A stretch of DNA of 64,000 nucleotides from positions 1,327,579-1,391,578 of the forward strand of contig NZ_SMFY01000002.1 in the NCBI RefSeq assembly GCF_004339465.1, read 5' to 3'. Below, piece after piece: positions 54,420 through 63,319 of this stretch. Position numbers and translations under genes: made by a program. The DNA is from Ancylobacter aquaticus. Its GTDB lineage: Bacteria; Pseudomonadota; Alphaproteobacteria; Rhizobiales; Xanthobacteraceae. How positions within the stretch are numbered: the first letter of the stretch is position 1; each line of letters starts with the position of its first letter. The notes under the pieces were generated by a model. That model searched no databases, was not told the DNA's origin, and saw nothing but the letters and a program-made list of their open reading frames with translations.

Positions 54420-55348
54420 CAGTGCGGGCCATTTTATTTGCCTGCCTGACCGCGCTCGGCCTCTCGGTCACGCCGTCCCATGCGCAGGGCGGCTGCGACG
54501 GCCGGCTGATCGACGACCCCGACGTGCTGCACGCGCCGATCTGCGTGCCGAAGGATCCCGCGCGCATCGTTGTGCTGGACCCCACCTTCAGCCTCGGCAT
54601 GGGGCTGGAGCTTGGCCTGCCGATCGTCGGGGCGCCGCTCAGCCTGATGAGCGACCGGATTCTTCGCGATGAGGCCGAGCGCCATGGCGTCGCCGATCTC
54701 GGCAGTTACTTCGAGCCGAATATCGAGCGGCTGGTCGCGCTCAAGCCCGATCTCATCATCGGCGTCTCCATGGCCGACAGCGCCTACCCGCTGCTCTCGC
54801 AGCTGGCGCCGACGTTGCTGATCTCGGCGGGGGACTGGAAGACCTTTCTGTCGCTTCTTGCCAGAGCCACTGGCCGCGAGCACAGGGCAGAGGAACTGCT
54901 TGCGGCCTATGACGCCCGCGTAGCGAAGTTGAAACCCCGCATTCCCGACCAGCGGGTCTCGGTGGTGCGAATTACCTCTTGGGATTTCCAGGTCAATCTC
55001 GACGGACCGAACACCTATGGCCCGTTCTTGGTGCTCCGCGATGTCGGCGTGCGGCGGACCGACTATGAGACAGCGCAGGGCGACGCGACGCTGAAGCGGC
55101 CTGACTGGGAGGAACTGAACAACCTTCAGGGCGACGTGCTGCTCTACATCGTCGGGGGCGCGAACAACTCAGACACCAATGGCCGGCATGAGGAAGTGAC
55201 CGGCAATCCGCTTTGGCAGATGCTGCCGGCGGTGCAGGCCGGACGCGTCTATCGGGTCGATGCCGGCACGTGGATGGAGTTCAACGGAACAACCTCGGCG
55301 CATCGCGTGCTGGATGACATCGAGCGCCTGATCATTGCCAAACCTTGA
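54416..55348 (+). CDS. Siderophore ABC transporter periplasmic binding protein (FecB type)
   Basis: The protein has 310 residues. A Sec signal peptide of about 23 residues ends SHAQ. The mature domain begins GGCDGRLIDDPDVLHAP and includes PARIVVLDPTFSLGMGLELG and LKPDLIIGVSMADSAYP, typical of the FecB/FhuD fold. It captures a ferric siderophore for the FecCD-type permeases encoded next. It overlaps fhuF by ATGA and the permease gene by 14 bases. No unusual feature. Confidence 0.9.
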   Translation: MTVRAILFACLTALGLSVTPSHAQGGCDGRLIDDPDVLHAPICVPKDPARIVVLDPTFSLGMGLELGLPIVGAPLSLMSDRILRDEAERHGVADLGSYFEPNIERLVALKPDLIIGVSMADSAYPLLSQLAPTLLISAGDWKTFLSLLARATGREHRAEELLAAYDARVAKLKPRIPDQRVSVVRITSWDFQVNLDGPNTYGPFLVLRDVGVRRTDYETAQGDATLKRPDWEELNNLQGDVLLYIVGGANNSDTNGRHEEVTGNPLWQMLPAVQAGRVYRVDAGTWMEFNGTTSAHRVLDDIERLIIAKP

Positions 55349-56360
55349 TGCCATCCTGCCGGGCCGCCGCAGGAACCGACGGGCACTCGGCCTTGTGCTG
55401 CTCATTGCCCTGGTGCCGCCGATGGCGTTGTGGGCCCTGACGGTAGGCAGTTCGCAGATCGCCCCCGGCATGTGGTTTGACGCCCTGATGCACCCGGACG
55501 GCTCGCGCGAACACATCGTGCTGCTGGACATACGCCTGCCCAGGATGCTGGCCGGACTTCTGGTCGGCGCACAGCTCGCGGTTGCCGGCGCCATCATGCA
55601 GGCGGTAACGGCTAATCCGCTGGCCTCCCCGGGTCTGCTCGGCATCAATGCCGGCGCCGCCTTCGCTGTCGTGCTGGCCCTCGCCTTCACCAGTATCGAT
55701 GCCAGCGGCAGTCTGGTCTGGTTTGCATTCGGTGGAGCGGGTGTCGCGGGCGGCTGCGTCTATGCGCTGGGTTCGATAGGTCGCGGCGGTGCGACGCCAC
55801 TGAAGCTTGCTCTGGCCGGCGCAGTGCTGACCGCGTTCCTGACCTCGGTGACCACCAGCCTGCTGCTGCTGGACCAGGGCACGCTGGACAATCTGAGGCT
55901 TTGGGCGGCCGGAAGCCTCATGGGGCGCTCGCTGGCGACCGTGGCGGAGCTCGCACCCTATGGCCTTGCCGGGCTGGCATGCGCTCTTGCCGCCGCGCGC
56001 CCGATCATGACGCTGAGCCTCGGCGGCGACGTTGCCAGCACGGTCGGCCAGAACGTGGTGCGGTGGCGGCTGCTCGCCGGCCTGCTGGTGGTGGTGCTCG
56101 CGGGCTCCGCCGTGGCCCTTGCCGGGCCGGTCGGCTTCGTCGGCCTCGTGGTTCCCCACGCCGCGCGGATGCTGGTGGGCGCCGACTACCGATGGATCAT
56201 GGCCTATAGCGCGCCGCTCGGCGCACTGCTGGTGCTTGTTGCCGATGCCGGCATCCGCTGGCTTGTCGGCATCGACTTGCCGGTCGGCATCACCATGGCG
56301 CTGCTCGGCTCCCCGGTCTTCATCGCACTGGCGCGCCGGCGCAGCGGGATGATGCGATGA
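55335..56360 (+). CDS. Siderophore ABC transporter permease (FecC/BtuC type)
   Basis: The protein has 341 residues and about ten membrane helices. TTG 55335 is taken as start, 14 bases inside the preceding gene; no nearer ATG in frame is plausible. FecCD-type signatures are present: LPRMLAGLLVGAQLAVAGAI, MQAVTANPLASPGLLGINAG, and AGPVGFVGLVVPHAARMLVG in the ATPase-contact region. It forms the inner-membrane channel with the next gene product, with which it overlaps by ATGA. Confidence 0.9.
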   Translation: MPNLDAILPGRRRNRRALGLVLLIALVPPMALWALTVGSSQIAPGMWFDALMHPDGSREHIVLLDIRLPRMLAGLLVGAQLAVAGAIMQAVTANPLASPGLLGINAGAAFAVVLALAFTSIDASGSLVWFAFGGAGVAGGCVYALGSIGRGGATPLKLALAGAVLTAFLTSVTTSLLLLDQGTLDNLRLWAAGSLMGRSLATVAELAPYGLAGLACALAAARPIMTLSLGGDVASTVGQNVVRWRLLAGLLVVVLAGSAVALAGPVGFVGLVVPHAARMLVGADYRWIMAYSAPLGALLVLVADAGIRWLVGIDLPVGITMALLGSPVFIALARRRSGMMR

Positions 56361-57310
56361 ACCGCGGACTCGCACTCCTCGCCCTTCTCGTGGTGATCGC
56401 CGCAGCGCTGTCGCTGAGCTGGGGCGATAACGGGCTCGCACCACAGGACATTGTCGCGGCGCTGAGGGGCGATCCGATCGCCGCGATCATCCTCGGCACG
56501 GTACGTGCGCCGCGCGTCGCGACCGCGCTGCTCGTGGGCGCGTGCCTCGGCGTCGCCGGCGCCATCACCCAGGCCGTGATGCGCAACCCACTCGCCGAAC
56601 CCGGCCTGCTGGGCATCAATAGCGGTGCAAGCCTCGGCGTCGCGCTGCTGGTGATCGGCGCGGAGGGAGCGGTCGGCCATCTCATGCCGCTCGCAGGCTT
56701 TGCGGGGGCGGCGGTCGCTGCGACCGCGATCTACGTGCTGGCCTGGCGAGGCGGCACATCCTCGATCCGGCTGATACTGGTCGGCATCGGCATCGGCGCG
56801 GCGACAGGCGCGGTTACCTCGCTCCTCACCGTGTTCGGCGACATCCGCGACGTCCAGCGGGCGCTCGCCTGGATGGCGGGCAGCATCTACAACGCCGACT
56901 GGACGAAGCTCGGATGGCTGGCCGTGTGGTCGCTTCCTGCTCTTGCCATCACGTGGTGCCTCGCCCGCGATCTCGATCTGTCCGCCTTCGATGACGATGT
57001 CAGCTGCGCGCTTGGCCTGCCGCTGCAAGCGATGCGCGCCGCGCTGATCGCCTTGTGCACCCTGCTTGCCGGGGCGTCGGTGGCGGCGGCAGGGCCGATC
57101 AGCTTTGTCGGCCTGCTGGCGCCGCAATTGGTCCGCGGCCTGTCCTCCCGCCACGCGGTCCGCCTGCCGGCCGCCGCACTCTGCGGGGCACTCCTGCTGG
57201 GCGGTGCCGATCTGGTAGGGCGGCTCGTGCAATTGCCCGCAGGTCTGCTGACGCCGGTGATCGGCGTACCGTTCGTCGGGCTCCTGCTATGGAGGCGAAG
57301 GAATGACTGA
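56357..57310 (+). CDS. Siderophore ABC transporter permease (FecD/BtuC type)
   Basis: The protein has 317 residues. It has the paralogous permease signatures RAPRVATALLVGACLGVAGA, AVMRNPLAEPGLLGINSGAS, and AGPISFVGLLAPQLVRGLSS. Together with the preceding permease it makes a heterodimeric channel. The gene starts in an ATGA overlap and ends eight bases inside the ATPase gene, so the three membrane and ATPase subunits are tightly coupled. Confidence 0.9.
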   Translation: MNRGLALLALLVVIAAALSLSWGDNGLAPQDIVAALRGDPIAAIILGTVRAPRVATALLVGACLGVAGAITQAVMRNPLAEPGLLGINSGASLGVALLVIGAEGAVGHLMPLAGFAGAAVAATAIYVLAWRGGTSSIRLILVGIGIGAATGAVTSLLTVFGDIRDVQRALAWMAGSIYNADWTKLGWLAVWSLPALAITWCLARDLDLSAFDDDVSCALGLPLQAMRAALIALCTLLAGASVAAAGPISFVGLLAPQLVRGLSSRHAVRLPAAALCGALLLGGADLVGRLVQLPAGLLTPVIGVPFVGLLLWRRRND

Positions 57311-58142
57311 ACCGACATCTCCGGTGCTGCTTCAGGCCCGCGACGTCACTATCGGCTATGACGGCCGGGACATCGTGAACCGCCTGTCGATCGGTATCGA
57401 GCGCGGACGGTTCACCGCCCTGCTCGGCCCGAATGGCTGCGGCAAATCCACCTTGCTGCGCGCCCTTGCGGGTCTGCTTGCGCCCAGAGCCGGCACGATC
57501 AGTCTGGAGGGGCAGCCGATCGCGCAGCTTTCGCGCAAGCAGCTGGCACGGCGACTGAGCTTTCTTCCCCAGATACCGCGCGCGCCGGATGACATCACGG
57601 TGCGCGATCTCGTGGAACAGGGCCGCTACCCGCATCGACGGCCGCTTGCCCCGTGGTCGGCAGCCGACCGGGCGGCCTGCACCGAGGCCCTCGAACTTAC
57701 GCACATGGTGGCGCTGGCTGATCAGCCGCTCGCCGCGCTCTCCGGCGGGCAGCGCCAGCGTGCCTGGCTGGCGATGACGCTGGCGCAATCCGCCGACATC
57801 CTGCTGCTTGATGAGCCCACCACTTATCTCGACATGGCCCACCAGCTCGAGCTGCTCGCGCTGTTGCGGCGGCTGGTCGACGAGCGAGGCAAGACGATTC
57901 TCGCCGTCCTGCACGATATCAACCAGGCCGGGCAGTTCGCCGACAAGCTGGCTCTGCTGAGCAACGGCTCCATCGCGGGCATGGGCCGCGCCGTCGATGT
58001 CATAACCCCCGAGACCATTCGAACGGTATTCCATGTCGACGGAATGGTGCTGCCCAATCCGATGGCGCCAGGACCGCTGTTCCTGCCGAGGACAGCGCTG
58101 ACGATCATCGATGCCACGGGTGAGGATGCTACGCGAAGCTAG
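57303..58142 (+). CDS. Siderophore ABC transporter ATP-binding protein (FecE type)
   Basis: The protein has 279 residues. Walker A is GPNGCGKSTLLRALAGLL, the signature LSGGQRQRAWLAMTLAQ, and Walker B ILLLDEPTTYLDM; the last is the hallmark of FecE/FepC-type ATPases. The switch histidine is in AVLHDINQAGQF. It completes the siderophore system. The very next base starts a truncated phage-like gene, so the operon probably ends here or at an insertion junction. Confidence 0.93.
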   Translation: MTEPTSPVLLQARDVTIGYDGRDIVNRLSIGIERGRFTALLGPNGCGKSTLLRALAGLLAPRAGTISLEGQPIAQLSRKQLARRLSFLPQIPRAPDDITVRDLVEQGRYPHRRPLAPWSAADRAACTEALELTHMVALADQPLAALSGGQRQRAWLAMTLAQSADILLLDEPTTYLDMAHQLELLALLRRLVDERGKTILAVLHDINQAGQFADKLALLSNGSIAGMGRAVDVITPETIRTVFHVDGMVLPNPMAPGPLFLPRTALTIIDATGEDATRS

Positions 58143-59405
58143 GTGCCTGCGCCGAAACTGTGTGGGTATGGCCAGAAAAGACCGCTCTCGCTTTTCATGG
58201 CGACGGTCGCGGCGTCGGGTGATCGCAAGAGCGCCACGGACAATGAGGCGACCCGCCCGGTCGTCCAGCGGGAAACTCAACTCGGTGCAGAGCACAAGGC
58301 GGCCCGCGCCGACTGGCGCGTGAAGTCCGCCGCCTGGGCTGCCGAAAAGCGGAAGATCGAGAACAACGCGAAGATTGGACTCGAGGAAAGGCAGGAGAGG
58401 CTGATGGGCATCGGTCCAGAGCCGGTCGAGCCTATCAGGCCGCTCATCCTCGTGGCCGACATCACCAGCGACGGTCTCACCAAAAATATGCCGGCGCTTC
58501 AGGGCTCGCTCGGCCTCTTTACCGCTGAAGGCAGCATGTTCACAGGCGGTCATGCCATGACCGATGACAACCGCCGGCGTACCGCCGCCCTTCTCTCCGA
58601 AGCATGGGATGGAAGTCCCATCAAGCGGGTCAGGGCGGGCGACGGGGTGTCGATCTTCAATGGGCGGCGGCTTGCCATTCACATCATGATCCAGCCGGGA
58701 GGGGCAGCGGACTTCCTGGGCAGCGAAGCTCTGCTCGATCAGGGCCTGCTGTCGCGCTTTCTCGTCGCCTCGCCAGAGAGCCTGGCCGGCACACGTTTCC
58801 ATCGCGACGTTCCCTCAGACGTGGATGCGACGATCCGCCACTACAGTGCCCATCTGCTGCGCCTCCTGGAAGCCAAGCCGGCGCTTCTGCCCCCGGAGTA
58901 CATTGTCAACGAGCTCAATCCGCGGGAACTGCCGATCGGCAAAGAGGCGTGTTCGGTCTGGATCGAATTCCACGATCGCATTGAGGGCTTGGTTGGCGCT
59001 GAGGGGCCGCTCGCGCTGATCCGCGGCTTCGCGGCGAAGGCAGCCGAAAATGCCGCACGGATTGCCGGGGTGCTGACGATCGTGGAGGACATCGACGCCC
59101 CCGAGATTGGCGGAGAGGCGATGCGGAATGCCATGCAATTGATGGATTGGTACGTTCAGGAACTCCTGCGCCTCAAGGGAGCAGCCCCTGTCGATGCCCG
59201 CATCGAGACCGCATTGAATCTGCTGAAATGGCTGAAGAAAGAAGGTGGCGACGTCGGCTTTAGCCGGATTCTGACGCATGGCCCCCATGGACTGCGATCC
59301 AAGCATAAGGCTGAGGAGGCTCTCGTGGTTCTCGTCGAGCACGGCTGGGTCGAGGAAATCTCGACGCGTCCGCGCCGTCTCAGGCTGACCGCGGGGGCGC
59401 AGTGA
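58143..59405 (+). pseudogene. DUF3987-type protein, N-terminus missing
   Basis: A 420-codon open frame from GTG 58143 resembles the later part of DUF3987 phage/plasmid proteins: RPLSLFMATVAASGDRKSAT near the start, LILVADITSDGLTKNMPALQ, SEGS-like LFTAEGSMFTGGHAM, and LLDQGLLSRFLVASPESLAG. The family normally has 100 or more residues before the RPLSLFM segment, which holds part of an ATPase-like fold. The gene also lacks a convincing ribosome site and abuts the fecE stop exactly. I take it to be truncated by the event that joined it to the siderophore operon. The C-terminal winged-helix-like end (LLKWLKKEGGDVGFSRI) is intact. Confidence 0.7.
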
Positions 59406-59815
59406 TGGACTATGTCCCATTCACACCGTCCGCATCAGCGGCACCACGCGCGGCTTCGGCAGCGCTTCGCGGTGAGAGGCATCCGCCATGGACAACCAGC
59501 GCTGAGACCACGGCCAGAACCTTCGCCCTCCTTAGCGACGGGTTTAGCGGCACCCAGAACGGTCAAGTTACTGAAAACACACAACATAGCGGAGACCTTA
59601 GCCGTTTCGCCACTTTAGCGACGGCCGGATTCGCACAGCCGGATGCCTTTCGCGAGCGGGCTTCCATCGCCGAGTTCGACGGAGGCCTGCCACGCGCACA
59701 TGCCGAGGTGCTAGCGGCCCTGAGCACGCTCGATCTCGGGCCAGAGGCTGCCGGGATCCTCAATATCGTGGCCAAGCGGCTCGAATTCCTCGCACAAGCC
59801 GGAGAACTCTCATGA
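59405..59815 (+). CDS. Small hypothetical protein of a phage-derived operon
   Basis: The protein has 136 residues from ATG 59405, which overlaps the preceding stop. The first half is low complexity and alanine-rich. The second half, FAQPDAFRERASIAEFDGGL and LSTLDLGPEAAGILNIVAKR, appears folded and helical. It overlaps the terminase gene start by four bases (ATGA), so the three phage-like genes form one unit. The segment IAEFDGGLPRAHAEVLA may be shared with other phage-island proteins, but I do not recognise a named family. Confidence 0.6.
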   Translation: MDYVPFTPSASAAPRAASAALRGERHPPWTTSAETTARTFALLSDGFSGTQNGQVTENTQHSGDLSRFATLATAGFAQPDAFRERASIAEFDGGLPRAHAEVLAALSTLDLGPEAAGILNIVAKRLEFLAQAGELS

Positions 59816-60636
59816 AAGCCCGCAACCTCACCGCCAGGCAGCAGCGCTTCGTGGGCGAGTACCTGATCGACCTGAACTCAACGGCCGCAGCGGTTCGCGC
59901 AGGATACAGCGTCAGGACGGCCAATCGCATCGGGCCTGAGCTGCTTGGTAAAACTTGTGTCGCGGCTGCGGTGAAGGCCGCTATGGCGGAACGTTCGGCC
60001 CGTACCGAGATCGAGGCCGACGCCGTGCTGCGCCGCTGGTGGGACATCGCGACCGCGAATGCGGCTGATGTCATTCAGTACCGACACGGTGCCTGCCGCT
60101 ATTGCTATGGCCTTGGCCACCTCTACCACTGGCGCTCGCCGCGCGAGTTCAGCGAGGCTGTTGCGGAAGCCGAATTGAAGAAGCGCCCCGCGCCGACATG
60201 CGACGGCGGCTTCGACTATGACCATACGCTCAGCCCGCACCCGCGATGCCCGGAGTGTAGTGGCCAGGGTGTCGGCCGTGTCCAGGCGACAGACACGGGC
60301 CAGCTATCCGGCTCCGCCCTTCTTCTATTCGATGGGGTCAAGGCCACAAGGGACGGCCTTGAGGTCAAGCTCCGCGACCGCGACAAGGCGCTGGAGAACG
60401 TGGCCCGTCACCTCGGCATGTTCAACGACAAGGTCAGACTTCAGGGCGACGCCGAGAACCCGCTCTCGCTGTTGATCAAGCAGAAGCGCCCGGAAGCTCG
60501 CCATGGCTCCCACAAGCATGGAAGCGCCTATTCCGTATATTTTCCGTACGTTTTGATTTTCTGCAACCGGCAGGGGCCTAACCCCTTGAAATTGCTGGCG
60601 CGCCCACGGGGAATCGAACCCCGGTTTTCGCCGTGA
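59812..60636 (+). CDS. Phage terminase small subunit, C-terminus replaced by att/tRNA sequence
   Basis: The predicted protein has 274 residues. The N-terminal part is a terminase small-subunit DNA-binding region (LTARQQRFVGEYLIDLNSTA and AVRAGYSVRTANRIG). A zinc-ribbon-like region contains CRYCYGLGHLYHW and CPECSGQGVGR. The family ends after a segment like ENPLSLLIKQ (to about 60483). Here the frame runs on through unrelated sequence and into the 3' end of the tRNA-Glu gene, so its last residues (RPRGIEPRF) are tRNA-derived. Terminase small subunits recognise DNA for packaging. No large subunit, capsid or integrase gene is present, so this is a prophage remnant. Confidence 0.75.
   Translation: MKARNLTARQQRFVGEYLIDLNSTAAAVRAGYSVRTANRIGPELLGKTCVAAAVKAAMAERSARTEIEADAVLRRWWDIATANAADVIQYRHGACRYCYGLGHLYHWRSPREFSEAVAEAELKKRPAPTCDGGFDYDHTLSPHPRCPECSGQGVGRVQATDTGQLSGSALLLFDGVKATRDGLEVKLRDRDKALENVARHLGMFNDKVRLQGDAENPLSLLIKQKRPEARHGSHKHGSAYSVYFPYVLIFCNRQGPNPLKLLARPRGIEPRFSP
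60531..60548. repeat. Direct repeats TTCCGTA next to the attachment region
   Basis: TTCCGTA (60531-60537) is repeated as TTTCCGTA (60541-60548), in an AT-rich stretch 50 bases from the tRNA-Glu 3' end. Short direct repeats at this distance resemble arm-type integrase sites. No integrase gene remains, so this is tentative. Confidence 0.35.
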
Positions 60637-60670
60637 GAGGGCGACGTCCTAACCGCTAGACGATGGGCGC
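60596..60670 (-). tRNA. tRNA-Glu (CTC anticodon)
   Basis: The minus strand gives a 75-base tRNA with a seven-base-pair acceptor stem (GCGCCCA with TGGGCGC), discriminator G and an encoded CCA (60596-60598). The D-arm TCTAGCGGTTAGGA and the T-arm GGGGTTCGATTCCCC are standard. The anticodon loop has CTC flanked by C-T and A-C, giving Glu. It is a common integration target, and phage-derived genes end here. The 135 bases between it and the next gene hold nothing recognisable. Confidence 0.95.
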
Positions 60671-60805
60671 ATCTAGGCAGGCCGGTCTGATAGAGCGGTT
60701 TTGCCGCGCAATCAAGGGGCTTGGCGGGGTGCCGGCGGCTTTTCCACCGGCCCGCACCGTCGATGCCTTGCGCGATGCCATGCGCCGCGCCCTCGCCGGC
60801 CGCGC

Positions 60806-61144
60806 TCAGGGTGCGCTGGCAAAGCCGAGGACACCGCGCGGCGCGCGGGTTTCAAGGTCGAACAAATGCGTTTCGATCCGGCCCTCGCGCGTCACCGTCA
60901 CCGCGATGAGATCGCCGGCGACGACCGCCGCGCGCACGTCCGCGCCCTTTGGCAGCTGGATCGTGCCGGCGATTTCGGCCGGGACACTTTTCCTGCCGCT
61001 CATCAGCTTGTATCCGATGGCACCGAAGACGGCGAGAAAGCCCAGAAGCATGATAAGCCCCGAGAAGGCGGCGAAGCGGCGCATCCGGCGCAGCACGCGC
61101 TCGGCCGCCGGGTCGAGCTTGTCGTCTGGATCAGGAGAAGTCAT
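60806..61144 (-). CDS. Small single-pass membrane protein (DUF6476-like)
   Basis: The protein has 112 residues. After a charged N-terminus (MTSPDPDDKLDPAAERVLRR) there is one membrane helix (GLIMLLGFLAVFGAIGY). A soluble C-terminal part, PAEIAGTIQLPKGADVRAAV to HLFDLETRAPRGV, follows. A gene of this type commonly sits beside rluD and rpoH in Hyphomicrobiales, and this link supports the taxonomic suggestion. The start codon (61144-61142) overlaps the divergent rluD start at 61143. I know no function. Confidence 0.8.
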   Translation of the reverse strand: MTSPDPDDKLDPAAERVLRRMRRFAAFSGLIMLLGFLAVFGAIGYKLMSGRKSVPAEIAGTIQLPKGADVRAAVVAGDLIAVTVTREGRIETHLFDLETRAPRGVLGFASAP

Positions 61145-62186
61145 GCCGGCACCGGAGCTCAACGAGGAGATGGACGATGTCGCGCCGGAGGTGGTCGCGA
61201 CGCGCGTCGATATCACCGTCGGGCCGGAGGATGAAGGGCTTCGGCTCGATCGTGTTTTGGCGCGCCACCTGCCGGAGTTCAGCCGCACCCGCCTGCAGGC
61301 TCTGATCGCCGAGGGTCGGGTCCAGCGCGCGGGCCAGCCCGTTGCCGGCGGCTCGGCCAAGGCGGTGGTCGGCGAGAGCTACAGCGTCGAGGTGCCCGAG
61401 CCCGAGGACGCCACTCCGGCGGCGCAGGATATCCCGCTCGACATCGTCTACGAGGACGACCACCTGATCGTGGTCGACAAGCCCGCCGGCATGGTGGTCC
61501 ACCCCGCCCCGGGCAGCCCGGACGGCACGCTGGTCAATGCGCTGCTGTTTCATTGCGGCAGCAGTCTTTCCGGCATTGGCGGCGTCCGGCGGCCCGGCAT
61601 CGTCCACCGGCTCGACAAGGACACCTCGGGCCTCATCGTGGTGGCGAAGAACGACCGAGCCCATAAGAGGCTGGCCGCCCAGTTCGCCGATCACGGCCGC
61701 ACCGGCCCGCTGGAGCGGGCGTATCTCGCCTTCATCTGGGGCGCGCCGGACCTGCCGAGCGGCACGGTGGACGCCCCCCTCGCCCGCCACCCCGTGGCCC
61801 GCGAGCGCATCTCTGTGCGGACCGGCGGACGCTTCGCCATCACCCACTGGCAGCGCCTCGCCACCTATGCGGACATGCAGGGCCGCCCGATCGCTTCCCT
61901 GGTCGAGTGCCAGCTGGAAACCGGCCGCACCCACCAGATCCGCGTCCACATGGCCCATATCGGCCATCCCCTGCTCGGCGACACGGTGTATGGGGTCGGC
62001 CAGCGCACCCGCGCCAGCCGGTTCCCCGACACCACGCGCGAGGCGCTCGACGGGCTCGGGCGGCAGGCCCTTCATGCCGCCCGGCTCGGCTTCGAGCATC
62101 CCGCCAGCGGCGAACTCATGGCGTTCGAGAGCGCCTTGCCGGCGGACCTCGCCCGCCTTCATCAGGCCCTCGCGGCAGGGGGCTGA
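61143..62186 (+). CDS. rluD: 23S rRNA pseudouridine synthase, RluD family
   Basis: The protein has 347 residues. ATG 61143 follows AGGAGA. An S4-like RNA-binding domain (LRLDRVLARHLPEFSRTRLQ) is followed by the catalytic domain with HRLDKDTSGLIVVAKN, whose aspartate is the universally conserved catalytic residue. Other RluA-family segments are DKPAGMVVHPAPG and LETGRTHQIRVHMAHIGHPL. RluD converts uridines in helix 69 of 23S rRNA. It could be RluC or RluA type; RluD is favoured by the S4 domain and genomic context. The rpoH gene follows 152 bases downstream. Confidence 0.88.
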   Translation: MPAPELNEEMDDVAPEVVATRVDITVGPEDEGLRLDRVLARHLPEFSRTRLQALIAEGRVQRAGQPVAGGSAKAVVGESYSVEVPEPEDATPAAQDIPLDIVYEDDHLIVVDKPAGMVVHPAPGSPDGTLVNALLFHCGSSLSGIGGVRRPGIVHRLDKDTSGLIVVAKNDRAHKRLAAQFADHGRTGPLERAYLAFIWGAPDLPSGTVDAPLARHPVARERISVRTGGRFAITHWQRLATYADMQGRPIASLVECQLETGRTHQIRVHMAHIGHPLLGDTVYGVGQRTRASRFPDTTREALDGLGRQALHAARLGFEHPASGELMAFESALPADLARLHQALAAGG

Positions 62187-62338
62187 GGGCGCCGCCGGCT
62201 CAACGCTTCGTGACCGTCGAGCGCCTTGCGCTTTCGCAAAATCGGCTCCTTCCTGCTAGTATGAGTAGAGGCCGGCTGAAAAGCGGCCGCATGCCGGTCG
62301 CCCGCTGATGGGGACCGTGAGACAAGGAGGGTGCAGTC

Positions 62339-63250
62339 ATGGCCCGTTCCGCTATGAGCCTACCGTCCGCCGAAGGTGGCCTGAGCCGCTACCTCGCGGA
62401 AATCCGCCGGTTCCCCATGCTGGCACCGCAGGAAGAATACATGCTCGCCAAGCGCTGGCGCGAGCACGAGGATTCCGACGCCGCGCACCGTCTCGTCACC
62501 AGCCATTTGCGCCTCGTGGCCAAGATCGCCATGGGCTATCGCGGCTACGGCCTGCCGATCTCCGAGGTCATTTCGGAAGGCAATGTCGGGCTGATGCAGG
62601 CGGTGAAGCGCTTCGAGCCGGAAAAGGGATTCCGTCTCGCCACCTACGCCATGTGGTGGATCAAGGCCTCGATCCAGGAATACATCCTGCGCTCGTGGAG
62701 CCTGGTGAAGATGGGCACGACGGCGGCGCAGAAGAAGCTGTTCTTCAATCTGCGCAAGGCCAAGAGCCAGATTTCGGCGCTGGAGGAAGGTGATCTGCGG
62801 CCCGACCAGGTGCAGCAGATCGCGACCAAGCTCGGCGTCACCGCGCAGGAAGTGATCGAGATGAACCGCCGCCTCGGCGGCGACTCCTCGTTGAACTCCC
62901 CGCTTCGCGGCGATGTCGAAGGCGGCGGCGAATGGCAGGACTGGCTGGCCGACGATAGCGACAGCCAGGAATCGGTACTGGTCGAGCATGAGGAGATGGA
63001 CAACCGGCGCAGTGCCCTGTCCGGCGCCCTCTCGGTGCTCAATGAACGCGAGCGCCGCATCTTCGAGGCCCGACGCCTGTCCGACGACCCGATGACGCTG
63101 GAGGACCTCGCCTCCGAGTTCGGCGTGTCGCGCGAGCGGGTACGCCAGATCGAGGTCCGGGCGTTCGAGAAGGTGCAGAAGGCGGTGATCGACCGCGTGC
63201 ACCAGATGGAGACGGCGCCGATGCGACAGGACGTGTCGCCGGCGCTGTAG
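62339..63250 (+). CDS. rpoH: Heat-shock sigma factor RpoH (sigma-32)
   Basis: The protein has 303 residues. ATG 62339 follows the strong ribosome site AAGGAGG. Sigma region 2 reads EGNVGLMQAVKRFEPEKGFR and LATYAMWWIKASIQEYILRS. The RpoH box lies in KLFFNLRKAKSQI, as in sigma-32 proteins. Region 4 ends DLASEFGVSRERVRQIEVRA. It directs heat-shock gene transcription. The upstream region 62187-62338 contains TTGCGCTTTCGCAA (62226-62239), a small inverted repeat, but no convincing promoter spacing. Strong terminator follows the gene. Confidence 0.96.
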   Translation: MARSAMSLPSAEGGLSRYLAEIRRFPMLAPQEEYMLAKRWREHEDSDAAHRLVTSHLRLVAKIAMGYRGYGLPISEVISEGNVGLMQAVKRFEPEKGFRLATYAMWWIKASIQEYILRSWSLVKMGTTAAQKKLFFNLRKAKSQISALEEGDLRPDQVQQIATKLGVTAQEVIEMNRRLGGDSSLNSPLRGDVEGGGEWQDWLADDSDSQESVLVEHEEMDNRRSALSGALSVLNERERRIFEARRLSDDPMTLEDLASEFGVSRERVRQIEVRAFEKVQKAVIDRVHQMETAPMRQDVSPAL

Positions 63251-63280
63251 GCACGGCCGCGCGGTTCGACTCGGCAGATG

Positions 63281-63307
63281 AAGGGCGCCAGCGATGGCGC
63301 CCTTTTT
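63281..63307 (+). terminator. Rho-independent terminator of rpoH
   Basis: AAGGGCGCCA (63281-63290) pairs perfectly with TGGCGCCCTT (63295-63304) across a four-base loop GCGA, followed by TTTTT. It is 30 bases after the rpoH stop and also lies just before the end of the convergent CBS gene. Confidence 0.9.
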
Positions 63308-63319
63308 CATGTGCCCGGT

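Noticed and set aside
60596..60640. Second copy of the tRNA-Glu 3' end as left attachment site
   Set aside because: No duplicate was noticed elsewhere in the window, so the island's left boundary cannot be fixed.
62226..62262. Possible rpoH promoter TTGCGC and TAGTAT
   Set aside because: The spacing is about 25 bases, too long for a normal promoter, and TTGCGCTTTCGCAA is just as well explained as a small inverted repeat.
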